Below are positions 52,875 to 61,106 of a stretch of DNA of 64,000 bases, in pieces. Source of the DNA: Atopobium sp. oral taxon 810 str. F0209 (GTDB taxonomy: Bacteria > Actinomycetota > Coriobacteriia > Coriobacteriales > Atopobiaceae); assembly GCF_000466405.1 (NCBI RefSeq), contig NZ_KE952966.1, forward strand, positions 1 to 64,000. Direction: 5' to 3'. The notes beneath the pieces are model-generated. The model searched no databases, had not been told where the DNA came from, and saw only the letters and a list, made by a program, of their open reading frames with translations. A program made the translations under genes and the position numbers. Each line of letters starts with the position of its first letter. Position 1 is the stretch's first letter.

Positions 52875-54416
52875 CTACACGAGACCCTTGGACACAAGGT
52901 ATTCATGGGCTACGTCTTTGGGCTCCCTACCGTTGGTTTCAACTTCGTAATTCATACGGGCCATGTCCTCGTTGGTGATGGTGTTGGTAAGGCTGTCGAG
53001 AAGACCCTTGAGCTCAGGATGTTTTTGCAAGACTTCGCTTCGTACCACATTACCTGCCTGATATGAGGCAAAGAAGTGGCGATCATCTTTTAGAATGACG
53101 ACATTGGCAGTATTGAGTTTACCGTCAGTAGTAAAGACTATCATGGCGTCGATTTTTCCCTGGCTCATGGCCTCATATTTAAGACCGATGTCTAAATCAA
53201 CGGTATTTTTGAAGGTCATTCCATATGCTGTGCAAAGGGCGGCATAACCGTCTTCACGTTCAAAAAAGTCATATTCTCCACCAAAGCTGAGTTGGTCTGA
53301 GACGCGCGCAAGATCGGAATAGGTCTGCAGGTTATATTTTTGGGCAATGTCTTTCCTGACGGCAAGGCCAAAGGTGTTCTCAAATCCGTACATACCTAGC
53401 CAATCCATATTGTATTTTTGCTGGTATTCGCTCTGAAGTTGTGAGAACTTGTCGTTGGAATAGAAATCGGTATTTTTTAGGACTAGGTTCCATCCAGTGC
53501 CCGTATATTCCGGATAGATGTCGAACGAGCCCTTCTCCATTCCGGGCTGAATGTTTGAAGTGCCGCCACCGACTCCCTGCGTAAGATTTACTTTGAGGTT
53601 CGTTTTGTGTTCGATGAGTTCTTTGAGTGCCTCGCCAAGTATGTATTGTTCAGTCATTGGTTTGGTTGCAATACTGATAATTTCTTTCTGACCAAAAGGT
53701 AAAAAGAGCGTAACAGCAGCGATGACAGCAAGGACAATACCTATAATACCTGCAATTTTATTATGCTCGTGAGCCTTGGCGTTTCTGAGCTTCATGCGCT
53801 TTTCGATACATCCAAGCAAGAAATCTACGGTTAAGGCGAGAAAGGCAATAAGGAGGCTGCCGTCCATGGTCATGGCTGAGTTATTGGTGGTAATGCCGCG
53901 ATAAATGGCAACGCCCAAGCCTCCCGCGCCGATGAAGGATGCAATGCCGCCAAGAGCAATGGTCATGACGGTCATACTGCGAATGCCTGACATAATAACG
54001 GGAAGTGCCAGAGGAATTTTGATTTTGACAAGCGTTTGCAGGGTGGTACTGCCCATACCTTCAGCAGCTTCAACGAGCAGCGGATCAATATTGGTAAGTC
54101 CGGTATGCGTATTGATAACCATGGGGAGCAGTCCATAAACCGTTAGGGCAATGACGGCGGTGACGTTGCCGATTCCTGAGAACGGGATCAAAAAACCAAG
54201 CATGGAGATGGACGGGATGGTGTAGAGAAAGTTAATGACGGCAAGCGTGAGCTTTGCAGTTCTTTGAAAGTGGCTTATGAGAATGCCGGTTATACCACCT
54301 ACGATGATGGCAATAACAACTGCCGCAAAAGAAATCTTGATATGTTCAAGAAGCAGTCCACCAAAGAAATCCCAGCGAGAGATGAGGAGTGTCCACATGT
54401 TTTGCAACATACTCAT
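52875..54416 (-). CDS. Fused permease and substrate-binding protein of an osmoprotectant ABC transporter
   Basis: Residues about 1-215 are an OpuCB-type permease (KISFAAVVIAIIVGGITGILIS, IPSISMLGFLIPFSGIG, VEAAEGMGSTTLQTLVKIKIPLALPVIMSG). A further helix leads to an OpuCC-type binding domain (TKPMTEQYILGEALKELIE, GGGTSNIQPGMEKGSFDIYPEYTGTGW, FGGEYDFFEREDGY, VVILKDDRHFFASYQAGNVVR). The binding domain is tethered outside the cell, as in other fused Opu systems. The ATG at 54416 (MSMLQNM) has GGAG upstream. Earlier ATGs at 54446 and 54428 lie in or near a hairpin. Confidence 0.9.
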   Translation of the reverse strand: MSMLQNMWTLLISRWDFFGGLLLEHIKISFAAVVIAIIVGGITGILISHFQRTAKLTLAVINFLYTIPSISMLGFLIPFSGIGNVTAVIALTVYGLLPMVINTHTGLTNIDPLLVEAAEGMGSTTLQTLVKIKIPLALPVIMSGIRSMTVMTIALGGIASFIGAGGLGVAIYRGITTNNSAMTMDGSLLIAFLALTVDFLLGCIEKRMKLRNAKAHEHNKIAGIIGIVLAVIAAVTLFLPFGQKEIISIATKPMTEQYILGEALKELIEHKTNLKVNLTQGVGGGTSNIQPGMEKGSFDIYPEYTGTGWNLVLKNTDFYSNDKFSQLQSEYQQKYNMDWLGMYGFENTFGLAVRKDIAQKYNLQTYSDLARVSDQLSFGGEYDFFEREDGYAALCTAYGMTFKNTVDLDIGLKYEAMSQGKIDAMIVFTTDGKLNTANVVILKDDRHFFASYQAGNVVRSEVLQKHPELKGLLDSLTNTITNEDMARMNYEVETNGREPKDVAHEYLVSKGLV

Positions 54417-54434
54417 GCTAGTCTCCATGCCGAA

Positions 54435-54476
54435 GACCTGGTTCATCGGATGATGTAAACCAGGTCGAGGTTTTTT
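54435..54476. other. Leader hairpin or terminator at the opu 5' end
   Basis: GACCTGGTT (54435-54443) pairs with AACCAGGTC (54458-54466), and six Ts follow on the plus strand (54471-54476). On the minus strand it forms a hairpin directly before the opu fusion gene. It could be a plus-strand terminator or a 5' leader structure controlling opu; the sequence does not decide. Confidence 0.6.
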
Positions 54477-54509
54477 ATCGTGATATGTCCTTATCCGGAT
54501 GGGAGCTTT

Positions 54510-55337
54510 CTAAACGCGCGCTACAGAACCTACAGAAGGCAGGCTCCTGATAACAAAAATAATGCAAAAGATGACTCCAAGGGTAAGGCCGATCATACCG
54601 CCGGACGAAGCATCGAAATAGTAGCTGCCGGTAATGCCCACAAGTACACTCATGATGGCAATAAGCGGGGAGATCCAAAGCATGTGGCGCATGCGGTTTG
54701 TAAGGAGCCGAGCACAGGCTCCCGGGACGATTAAAAGCGAAACGGAAAGAATGACACCCACCGCCTGCAGTGATATGACGATGGCCAAGGCAAGGGCAAT
54801 CAGCAAAAGCGAAGTCAGCCACCGCACAGAAAGGCCGATTGCCTGCGCATGGGTAGGATCGAACGCCAAGAGTGTGAGGTCTCTGTTTTTAAGCACAAGG
54901 ACAAGTGCGATGGGAAGGCCAATGAGGAGTACCTGCAGCATGTCGGGAACGGTGACGCCCAACAAGTTGCCAAAGAGGATGTGCGAAAGGTTGATTTGAC
55001 TGGGTACCTTTGATATCAGGACGGTGCCGAGAGCAAAAAACGTTGTGAATACGATGCCTATGGCCGTATCGGGTTTGACAATCTGACTCTTTTTTACCTG
55101 CCCGACCAGTATGACCGTAATAAGTGCAAAAACCAGAGCACCTATCAGGTACGGCAGCCCTACAAGATGAGAAATGACTACGCCGGGAAGGATGGAGTGC
55201 GAGATGGCGTCTCCCATCAGCGACCATCCCATATGCGTGATCCAGCAGCTCAAAAGGCCGCATACGAGTGCGGTGGCAAGACCCGTTATCAAGGCGCGCT
55301 GCATGAACGCGTATTTGAGGATTTCAATCTCAGGCAT
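54510..55337 (-). CDS. Metal (Mn/Fe/Zn) ABC transporter permease
   Basis: The 275-residue integral membrane protein matches the MntB/SitC/ZnuB family: ALVCGLLSCWITHMGWSLMGDAISHSILPGVV at the N-terminus, IGIVFTTFFALGTVLIS, FDPTHAQAIGLSVRWL and LQAVGVILSVSLLIVPGACARLL. It starts by overlapping the ATPase stop by 8 bases. Substrate preference follows from the binding protein, which looks manganese-type. Confidence 0.93.
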   Translation of the reverse strand: MPEIEILKYAFMQRALITGLATALVCGLLSCWITHMGWSLMGDAISHSILPGVVISHLVGLPYLIGALVFALITVILVGQVKKSQIVKPDTAIGIVFTTFFALGTVLISKVPSQINLSHILFGNLLGVTVPDMLQVLLIGLPIALVLVLKNRDLTLLAFDPTHAQAIGLSVRWLTSLLLIALALAIVISLQAVGVILSVSLLIVPGACARLLTNRMRHMLWISPLIAIMSVLVGITGSYYFDASSGGMIGLTLGVIFCIIFVIRSLPSVGSVARV

Positions 55338-56082
55338 GAGGTACCTCCTCGATATGTCCGTGTTCGCTCAGTCCCAGGCTGGCGAGAAGCTCCGTGCTTC
55401 TCAAAACATCGGACGCAAGACCCTGGGCGGTTATCGTCTTGTTGATAACCAGGCAATCTTGGAAATTCTCCCGGGCCGAATGGATGTCGTGAATGGAAAC
55501 CAGCAGCGTGCGCCCCTCTTCTGCAAGAAGGCGGAGCTGCTGGGTGATAATTGCTTCGGATTTTGCGTCGACTCCAGCAAACGGCTCGTCCAGCAGCAAA
55601 AGCTCGGCTTTCTGGGCAATGCCGCGTGCTACAAAAACGCGCTTCCGTTGTCCGCCGGAAAGCTGTGAGAGCGGTCGGTCTATCAGCTCCAAAAGTCCTA
55701 CTCGCCCCAGAGCCTGAGCTACGAGTGTGCGGTCTTCTTGCGAAGGAACGCGGAACCAGCCCTGATGGCAGTAGCGCCCCTGCATAACCACGTCCTCCAC
55801 CAGCAGCGGAAACGAGGCGTCGATGGCTTCTGTTTGCGGTACGTATCCAATGAGTCCCTGGCGACGCGCTTCGCGGAAAGGCCGTCCGTTCCACGTGATG
55901 GATCCGCTGAAAGGAATGAGTTCCATCAGAGCCTTGAACAGCGTTGATTTGCCGGCACCGTTGACGCCCACAAGGGCACAGAGCCTGCCGCTTTTGAGCG
56001 TGAAGGTGATGTCGTGGATGACGGGTGTTTTGTCTTGGTTTCCCTCATACCAGGCGGATACCTCTGAAACGTTAAGTGACAT
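55330..56082 (-). CDS. Metal ABC transporter ATP-binding protein
   Basis: The 250-residue ATPase has Walker A LVGVNGAGKSTLFKALM, the signature QLSGGQRKRVFVARGIA, Walker B LLLLDEPFAGVD and the switch SIHDIHSAREN. The start MSLNVSEVSAWYEG at 56082 sits two bases after the stop of the binding-protein gene. A much longer open frame extends upstream through that gene but is out of frame with it and not credible. Confidence 0.93.
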   Translation of the reverse strand: MSLNVSEVSAWYEGNQDKTPVIHDITFTLKSGRLCALVGVNGAGKSTLFKALMELIPFSGSITWNGRPFREARRQGLIGYVPQTEAIDASFPLLVEDVVMQGRYCHQGWFRVPSQEDRTLVAQALGRVGLLELIDRPLSQLSGGQRKRVFVARGIAQKAELLLLDEPFAGVDAKSEAIITQQLRLLAEEGRTLLVSIHDIHSARENFQDCLVINKTITAQGLASDVLRSTELLASLGLSEHGHIEEVPHA

Positions 56083-56083
56083 G

Positions 56084-57049
56084 TTAGTTCGCACTCTTTC
56101 CCGTGAGCCCTTCGACGATGACATCCGCATCGTGTTTAAGAAGGTCGAGATATGTAGGCACCGGTCCTGCTGCTTCGGAAAGCGAATCCACATAGAGCAT
56201 GTGAGCTTCGTCCGTCTTGAGGATTGCTCCTGTTTCGTCGGCAACTTGCTGCATAGCTTTGGGGCTGACGGTTGATTCGCAGAAGACGGAACGTACCTGC
56301 TGTTTCTTGACCTCTTCAACCACCTTTGCAATCTGTTGAGGAGTACCTTCCTCAGACGCATTGACCGGCCAAAGGTAGATCTCATTCAAACCGGTATCGC
56401 GGCAAAGATACGAGAAAGCTCCTTCGCACGTTACCAGCGTGCGTTGGTTTTGAGGCAGGGAAGAGAGCTCTTCCGTGAGATCCGAGGAGATCTTTTGAAG
56501 TTTTTCCTTGTACTTCTCGCCGTTTTTTGCAAAGTCATCCGCATGGTTGGGGACCAAAGCACTCAGACCCTTTACGATATTGTCAACGTAGATTTGGCCA
56601 TTTGCGGGAGACATCCATGCGTGCGGATTGGCTTCTCCCGCATACTCTCCTTCAGAGATGTTCATGGGAGTGACCCCTTGGCTCAAATCTACGCGCTCAG
56701 CTGCCGAGTCGGCGACAAAACGTTCAAACCAGCGCTCAAGCCCAAGGCCGTTGTTGAGGATCAGGTTGGCTTTCTGGGCAAGCTTAAGGTCTTCGGGCGT
56801 TGGTTCATAATCGTGAATTTCCGCTCCCGCCTTTGTGATGGATTGAACGTCGCAAAAGTCGCCCGCAATATTTGCGGCCATGTCTTGGATGACCGTAAAC
56901 GTGGTAAGTACGAGCGGCTTTTTCGCTTCTTTTGACTCGGGAGTGGGAGAGGTATTGTTTTCACAGCCTGCAAGAGATGCAGTGGCTAAGGTGCCGAAAA
57001 GAGCTATGGCTTGTCGGCGTGTAAAAGACGATGCTGAGAAACGGTACAT
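56084..57049 (-). CDS. Metal-binding lipoprotein, PsaA/MtsA/MntC-like (Mn or Fe)
   Basis: This cluster A-I binding protein captures a divalent metal. The signal has a twin-arginine start (SFTRRQAIALFG) and a lipobox SLAGC. Metal ligands expected in the family are seen: His in IHDYEPTPEDLKLA, His in NPHAWMSPANGQIYVDNI, Glu in TCEGAFSYLC, and Asp in YVDSLSEAAGP. The TPQQIAKVVEEVKKQQVRSVFCES block resembles the Mn/Fe group more than ZnuA, as no His-rich loop is present. Length is 321 residues. It heads the metal ABC operon. Confidence 0.92.
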   Translation of the reverse strand: MYRFSASSFTRRQAIALFGTLATASLAGCENNTSPTPESKEAKKPLVLTTFTVIQDMAANIAGDFCDVQSITKAGAEIHDYEPTPEDLKLAQKANLILNNGLGLERWFERFVADSAAERVDLSQGVTPMNISEGEYAGEANPHAWMSPANGQIYVDNIVKGLSALVPNHADDFAKNGEKYKEKLQKISSDLTEELSSLPQNQRTLVTCEGAFSYLCRDTGLNEIYLWPVNASEEGTPQQIAKVVEEVKKQQVRSVFCESTVSPKAMQQVADETGAILKTDEAHMLYVDSLSEAAGPVPTYLDLLKHDADVIVEGLTGKSAN

Positions 57050-57099
57050 GTAAGCCTCTTTTCCAATTTGTTGTGTGTCATTGCCATTCTAATTCATAG

Positions 57100-57117
57100 A
57101 GTTAGCCTTGTCTAACT
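57100..57117. promoter_or_regulatory. DtxR/MntR-like operator upstream of the metal transporter
   Basis: AGTTAG (57100-57105) and CTAACT (57112-57117) form an inverted repeat with a 6-base spacer. This gives TTAG-N6-CTAA, close to the TTAGGxTAGxCTAAxCTAA type of DtxR-family boxes. It lies about 50 bases before the binding-protein start, the right place for metal-dependent repression. Confidence 0.55.
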
Positions 57118-57294
57118 ATTTTTGTTTCAATTAAGCTGCCTGAACGAAAACAAGACGCAAAATTGGATACAAATTAAGGTTGCCTGAGTCGAAGAGGGAA
57201 ACCTCTGGCTGAAATGAGAAACCCATCGGGGAAAGGGAAACCTCTGATAAGTAACCGGAAATCCTTTGAATGGCAGCGGTTGTGGAGAATAAGA

Positions 57295-57630
57295 ATGTCT
57301 ATCACAGTGAATTTGAGATACGCAGGCAAAGACGGCAGTGCTCTTGCGTTTACCCATGAAATGTCTGAGAACGGTACAGTGGCTAAAATTCGCGCCGAGG
57401 AAGGTAACTTGCGTTACGAATACTACCAGTCGCTCGATGACTCGGAAACGGTTCTGCTCATAGACAGTTGGAGAGACCAGCAATCCATTGATAAGCACCA
57501 CGCTTCGCCGATGATGCAGACCATCGCGGCTCTTCGGGAGAAATATGATTTGCGCATGACGGTGAGTCGTTCAGGATCCAGACCGCGCGGTTACGGTACA
57601 CGCTTCTCAGGGAGTGGAACACGTCTATGA
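57295..57630 (+). CDS. Antibiotic biosynthesis monooxygenase (ABM)-domain protein
   Basis: The 111-residue protein has an ABM/dimeric ferredoxin-like fold: SITVNLRYAGKDGSALAFTHEM, IRAEEGNLRYEYYQSLDDSETVLLIDSW, and DKHHASPMMQTIAAL. Such proteins act on quinols or small aromatics, or degrade reactive metabolites. The start at 57295 is the domain start and has GGAGAA upstream. The last about 20 residues are Arg/Gly/Ser-rich and lie exactly where GC content jumps, so the original C-terminus may have been replaced. Small AGAGG-GAAA-CCTCT hairpins lie upstream at 57193. Confidence 0.8.
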   Translation: MSITVNLRYAGKDGSALAFTHEMSENGTVAKIRAEEGNLRYEYYQSLDDSETVLLIDSWRDQQSIDKHHASPMMQTIAALREKYDLRMTVSRSGSRPRGYGTRFSGSGTRL

Positions 57631-57635
57631 TCCCG

Positions 57636-58366
57636 TCAAAGGTGACTCCCGTCTTCGCGACCTCCGGTTCGGGGATGCGGAAACACTCCGTCCCCCACGC
57701 GCAGGAGCGCGAACTCGCCGTCCACCGTCACCATGGACGACTCTACCACCGCGTCGTCGTGGCGGCTGCCGGTGCGGCCGCACGAGGGCCCCACGTCGTT
57801 TCCCCCCGGCCCACGGCGCCAGCAGCCCCGAGGCGTGCTGGCTGTTGCGGTCGCTGTGGAAGATGGCCCCCTCGGCCACGTAGCCGCGCCTGCGGGCCGG
57901 CCCGAGGGCCGAGACGACTGTGTCGGCGGCCATGCGCCCGGGCACACGCCCACCCGACCACCATGCGGGTGTTGAGGCCGGTCACGGTGGCCAGGGACAG
58001 CCAGCCCTGCCCCGTGCGCAGGTAGGTGATGTCGCCTGCGGGCCTGTAGGCGGGCACGGGGCCGGTGAGGTCGCGCGCCACCAGGTCCGGCTTCGGGGGC
58101 GCGCGCCCATCGGGTATCGCGGGGCGCCTCTCGGCATTGGGCGTCACGCCGCGTACGCCCGGCTCGCGCATGCACTTGCGCACGCGGTGGAGCGCCACGG
58201 GCCCGGGCTCGGGCGGCAGGGACGCGTGCACCATGCGCGCCCCGGAGCGGCGGCCGCCCCCAAGCCACACGCGCTCCACGGCGTCGCGCATGTGTAGGTG
58301 CCTGTCGTATCTCTCCATGAGTCCCCCTAAGCGCCGAGAGGCGGCGCATTCTGCCTGGACAGTCAT
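57636..58366 (-). pseudogene. IS3-family transposase (OrfB), frameshifted remnant
   Basis: Transposase text is spread over three frames. RVRKCMREPGVRGV, PDLVARDLTGPVPAYRPAGDITYLRTGQGWLSLATV and RMVVGWA are in one. VVSALGPARRRGYVAEGAIFHSDRNSQHAS is in a second. DDAVVESSMVTVDGEFALLRV is in a third. The DDE residues (Asp in DITYL, Asp in HSDRNSQ, Glu in VVES) are recognisable, but at least two frameshifts and a lost 3' end make it non-functional. OrfA is not seen. GC is far higher than in the chromosome to the left. I see no gene in 58367-58659. Confidence 0.8.
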
Positions 58367-58659
58367 CCGGGCTTCCTAGGGGCGCGGGGCATCCCTCGCA
58401 AGGGAGCGTATTGCGTGCGCGCGCGTGTGCTCCTGTCGCTTGGCATCCGGGTGGGGAGGCACGTCATCGAAGCGTCAGCGCGATGGGTGCGACCCCCGGT
58501 GCCTACAAACGCTATCTCGTGCGTTGTGTGCACAAGATAGGCTGCTTGATTCGCAGTCTGAAAGAAAAACGACATGGGCTATACCCAATCCGATCCGATA
58601 CAGAGCCAGGTGCCGGCCCAGTCGATAGAGGTCAGGAGGGGCAGCCACAGATTGCAGGG

Positions 58660-59268
58660 CTATTCCCTATCCTCGGTCGTTTTCGCGCTGTAGCGGAAGT
58701 CGCACCTGTCGTCCCCTCCACCGATGGTTTTAGTGCGAGTGAGGCGCAGGCCCATCATCTCGGCCATGGGGTAGTCCAGGCGGCAGAGGTAGGGTGTGAG
58801 CTCGGGGTGGCCCTCGTCTGCGCACAAGCGGCAGATGCCGCATGCCGTGTAGTCGAGCCCGAAGTCGAAGATGCCGTCCGGCTCCACGATGTCGAACACC
58901 CAGTTGTTCTCGCCTTGAAGCCGATGCGACTCGGCTGCGTTCTTCAGGCGTCCTTTGGTCTTCGAAGGGCTCAGGTAGGAGCCTCCCACGCTCCACGTAG
59001 CCCGGCGGATGAGCCAGCTCGCCTCGAAGCCGTGCTCGATGGCCAGGTAGTTCTCCTCCGCTGTGAGGCCGGTGTGACGGTTCATGGCGATGAAGTACGC
59101 GCCCATCGCGTACGACGCAACCAGGCTGTCTTGGCTCATGGGCTTTGCCCTCCGCAGGATGGCGGCGTACTCTCTCGCGACGCGCCTGCGTACGGGTGCG
59201 GCGACGTTCCGTCTCGTCAGCCTTCCGAAGAACCAGCCTATCGCCCTGAGCCTAATCCCGTAGTCCAT
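58660..59268 (-). CDS. L-2-amino-thiazoline-4-carboxylic acid hydrolase (ATC hydrolase) family protein
   Basis: The C-terminal half (DFGLDYTACGICRLC, TPYLCRLDYPMAEMMGLRL, GGGDDRCDFRY) matches the ATC-hydrolase family, including its Cys-x2-Cys-type and final Cys-Asp-Phe pattern. The N-terminus is helical and basic (MDYGIRLRAIGWFFGRLTRR). Length is 202 residues. Family members outside the founding Pseudomonas enzyme have unknown substrates, so the activity is not inferable. The gene starts inside the end of the hydrolase gene (31-base overlap) with GGAGGGAG upstream and is the last of three coupled genes. Confidence 0.8.
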   Translation of the reverse strand: MDYGIRLRAIGWFFGRLTRRNVAAPVRRRVAREYAAILRRAKPMSQDSLVASYAMGAYFIAMNRHTGLTAEENYLAIEHGFEASWLIRRATWSVGGSYLSPSKTKGRLKNAAESHRLQGENNWVFDIVEPDGIFDFGLDYTACGICRLCADEGHPELTPYLCRLDYPMAEMMGLRLTRTKTIGGGDDRCDFRYSAKTTEDRE

Positions 59269-60041
59269 GCCGCTCTCCCTCCAGTCGCCAACCCTTCGAT
59301 CCGTGCCGCGAACTCCTGCGGTCTGCCCGGCGCCATTCCGCCGTGGCCCACGTCCTCAAGCATGACGAGCTCCGCTTCCGGGAACATCCTCTCCATGTAC
59401 CCCAGATCCCACTTGCGGTCTTTCCTCTCCGCCTCCGCACACCAGTACTGCACCCGCGCTTCGGATTCTTGTGGTTCCGCGGGCATCCGGTAGTTGTTAC
59501 AGGACTCGAATGTCCGCCAAATCGTCCTATAGCTCATGAAGCGGAGGGTCTCGGAGACGTATTGCAGATCCTCCTCGGAGTATTCCCCGGTCGAAAACGC
59601 CTTCTCCAAAAGTCCCGCGCCACCCCATCTGCCGATGCACACCAGCAGGAAATCCCGCACGGCGATGAGCCTTGTCACAATCCAAGGCAGCCGGTAGGGC
59701 ATTATCCCGCCGTCGACCACGGCGTTTTGAATGTCGACCTTCTCGTCGGCCAGCATCCTTAGGACGACCGACCCTCCCATAGAGCAGCCGTACAGGCACG
59801 CGACCTGGCGACAGCCGTTCGCGTCCAGCCATCCGGCAAGCTCCGTGGCGATTTGCTCCACGCTCGTGTAGTCCTCATCGGGCGCTGTCTCGTCGTAGCC
59901 GGGCAGTGCCGGGAGGATCAGGTGGAATCTGTCCCGCAGGAGCGGAATGACGTGCTCGAAGTAGTCCCACATCACTGCGGAGGGATGAATCAGGACGACG
60001 ACATCCCCATTCTCTTTTCCGAATTCGTGGACGGTCATCAT
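59238..60041 (-). CDS. Alpha/beta hydrolase
   Basis: The fold is shown by VVLIHPSAVMWDYFEHVIPLLRDRFHLILPALPGY, the nucleophile elbow LYGCSMGGSVVLRML with Ser in GCSMGG, and late acid and His residues (VMLEDVGHGGMAPGRPQEFA). The ATG at 60041 overlaps the methyltransferase TGA (ATGATGA), so translation is coupled. Length is 267 residues. Clustering with a methyltransferase and an ATC-hydrolase-family protein suggests a short pathway on one small molecule or ester; the substrate is unknown. Confidence 0.85.
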   Translation of the reverse strand: MMTVHEFGKENGDVVVLIHPSAVMWDYFEHVIPLLRDRFHLILPALPGYDETAPDEDYTSVEQIATELAGWLDANGCRQVACLYGCSMGGSVVLRMLADEKVDIQNAVVDGGIMPYRLPWIVTRLIAVRDFLLVCIGRWGGAGLLEKAFSTGEYSEEDLQYVSETLRFMSYRTIWRTFESCNNYRMPAEPQESEARVQYWCAEAERKDRKWDLGYMERMFPEAELVMLEDVGHGGMAPGRPQEFAARIEGLATGGRAAWTTGLGSGR

Positions 60042-60850
60042 TTCGCCACCAGGCGCATGCGCACCACCAGCGTGCGGCCCCACTTGTCTGAGAAGTACAT
60101 GAAGATACGGGTTCTCAGGGCGAGCCTGCGCCCGAGCTTCCTCGCGTCATCGTAGAAGCCGCTGCGCTCGAGCAACTCGCAGCCGGCCCTCTTCGCGAAA
60201 CCCTCGGGATCGTCGAGGCCGAAGTGCATCATCGCGTCGACGTTGCCGGTCTTTTGCACATAGCGGTTCGTGAACCTGAGCCCGCCGGAGTTGGTCGCGT
60301 CGAAGACGAGCTCGCCTTCTGGGAAAGCAGCCTTCATGTCGGCTATCATGGCGAGAATCTGCTCCTCGTGGAAGTACTCCCAGACTCCCGAGACCACAAG
60401 CAGCGTGGGAAGCCCTGCGTCGATGCGGGCAGCCCATTCCATCTCGAACATGTCGCCTGCGACGAACTCCTCGTCAGGTCCATCCCCGAGCACGCGGCGA
60501 CGGATGTCGATCACGCTAGGCAGGTCTACTTGGTAGCAATGTGCCGTATCCACCCCGGCGCGGTTCCAGGTGGTTTCCAGCCCAGCGCCGAGAAAGATGA
60601 CGTTGCCGTTCGGGTGCCTTCCCAGGAATGCTGCCACCATCCCGTCGATCACATGACTGCGTGCGGCGGAAGCGATGCACTCGTACTCGCTGGAGTTCGC
60701 CCGTATCGCCTCGGTTGGGATCGCAGGCTCGAGGGAGAGCGCCTTCTCGTCGTGGAAGTACTCGGGGAACCGCCTGCTCACGTAGATGCGTGCCACGAGC
60801 GGTATGTAGGTCGTGTCGGGAATGCCCTGAAGGATATTCTCTGCTGCCAT
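60038..60850 (-). CDS. Class I SAM-dependent methyltransferase, PPM/TcmP (leucine carboxyl methyltransferase-like) family
   Basis: The 270-residue enzyme has the PPM-family SAM-binding block VIFLGAGLETTWNRAG, the acidic VDLPSVIDIRRRVLG and DMFEMEWAARI, and VVSGVWEYFHEEQI. Relatives methylate carboxyl or hydroxyl groups of natural products (TcmP) or protein C-termini (LCMT). The ATG at 60850 has GAGGTGGAG upstream. The 30-bp sequence spanning this site recurs inverted at 61379. It is the first certain gene of a coupled three-gene set. Confidence 0.85.
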   Translation of the reverse strand: MAAENILQGIPDTTYIPLVARIYVSRRFPEYFHDEKALSLEPAIPTEAIRANSSEYECIASAARSHVIDGMVAAFLGRHPNGNVIFLGAGLETTWNRAGVDTAHCYQVDLPSVIDIRRRVLGDGPDEEFVAGDMFEMEWAARIDAGLPTLLVVSGVWEYFHEEQILAMIADMKAAFPEGELVFDATNSGGLRFTNRYVQKTGNVDAMMHFGLDDPEGFAKRAGCELLERSGFYDDARKLGRRLALRTRIFMYFSDKWGRTLVVRMRLVAK

Positions 60851-60873
60851 CGCCTCCACCTCTCATTCCGCAG
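60844..60873 (-). repeat. 30-bp inverted repeat, left arm (spans the methyltransferase start)
   Basis: On the minus strand CTGCGGAATGAGAGGTGGAG is followed by GCGATGGCAG. It matches 61379-61408 on the plus strand at 29 of 30 positions. The arm contains a stop codon, the ribosome binding site and the ATG of the methyltransferase gene. Confidence 0.9.
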
Positions 60874-60967
60874 GGCCGATGTGCACGGGCCTCGTTGCGC
60901 CGAGCCCCTTCTCCAGGCCGGAGGCGTCGGGCGGGATCTTGATCCTGTCTGGCATGGTCGGCCCCAT
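60863..60967 (-). CDS. Possible small peptide ORF before the methyltransferase
   Basis: A frame of 34 codons (ATG 60967; second ATG 60955 giving 30 residues starting MPDRIKIPPDASG) ends at TGA 12 bases before the methyltransferase ATG, so it would be coupled to it. Its end reads RPVHIGPAE. No clear ribosome binding site precedes it. It could be a precursor or leader peptide, or merely the remnant of an interrupted gene. Confidence 0.3.
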   Translation of the reverse strand: MGPTMPDRIKIPPDASGLEKGLGATRPVHIGPAE

Positions 60968-61106
60968 CGATGCAGTAAGACAAAGCTAATTTCTTTGAGT
61001 AAGTATAGTCTAAAATCCCCCTGCAGTGTGCACCTCCTAGGGTGGGAAAAAATCACGCCCCAGCGTATAATCACGGCACAACCGAATCACCTGGCCGCAC
61101 AGAAAA

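Noticed and set aside
55330-56385. A longer 351-residue form of the metal transporter ATPase
   Set aside because: The extra N-terminal part is out of frame with, and overlaps, the conserved binding-protein gene; the domain begins at 56082.
58411-59493. A 360-codon plus-strand frame
   Set aside because: It is antisense to the ATC-hydrolase-family and alpha/beta hydrolase genes. Long antisense frames are expected in GC-rich DNA, and no domain is seen.
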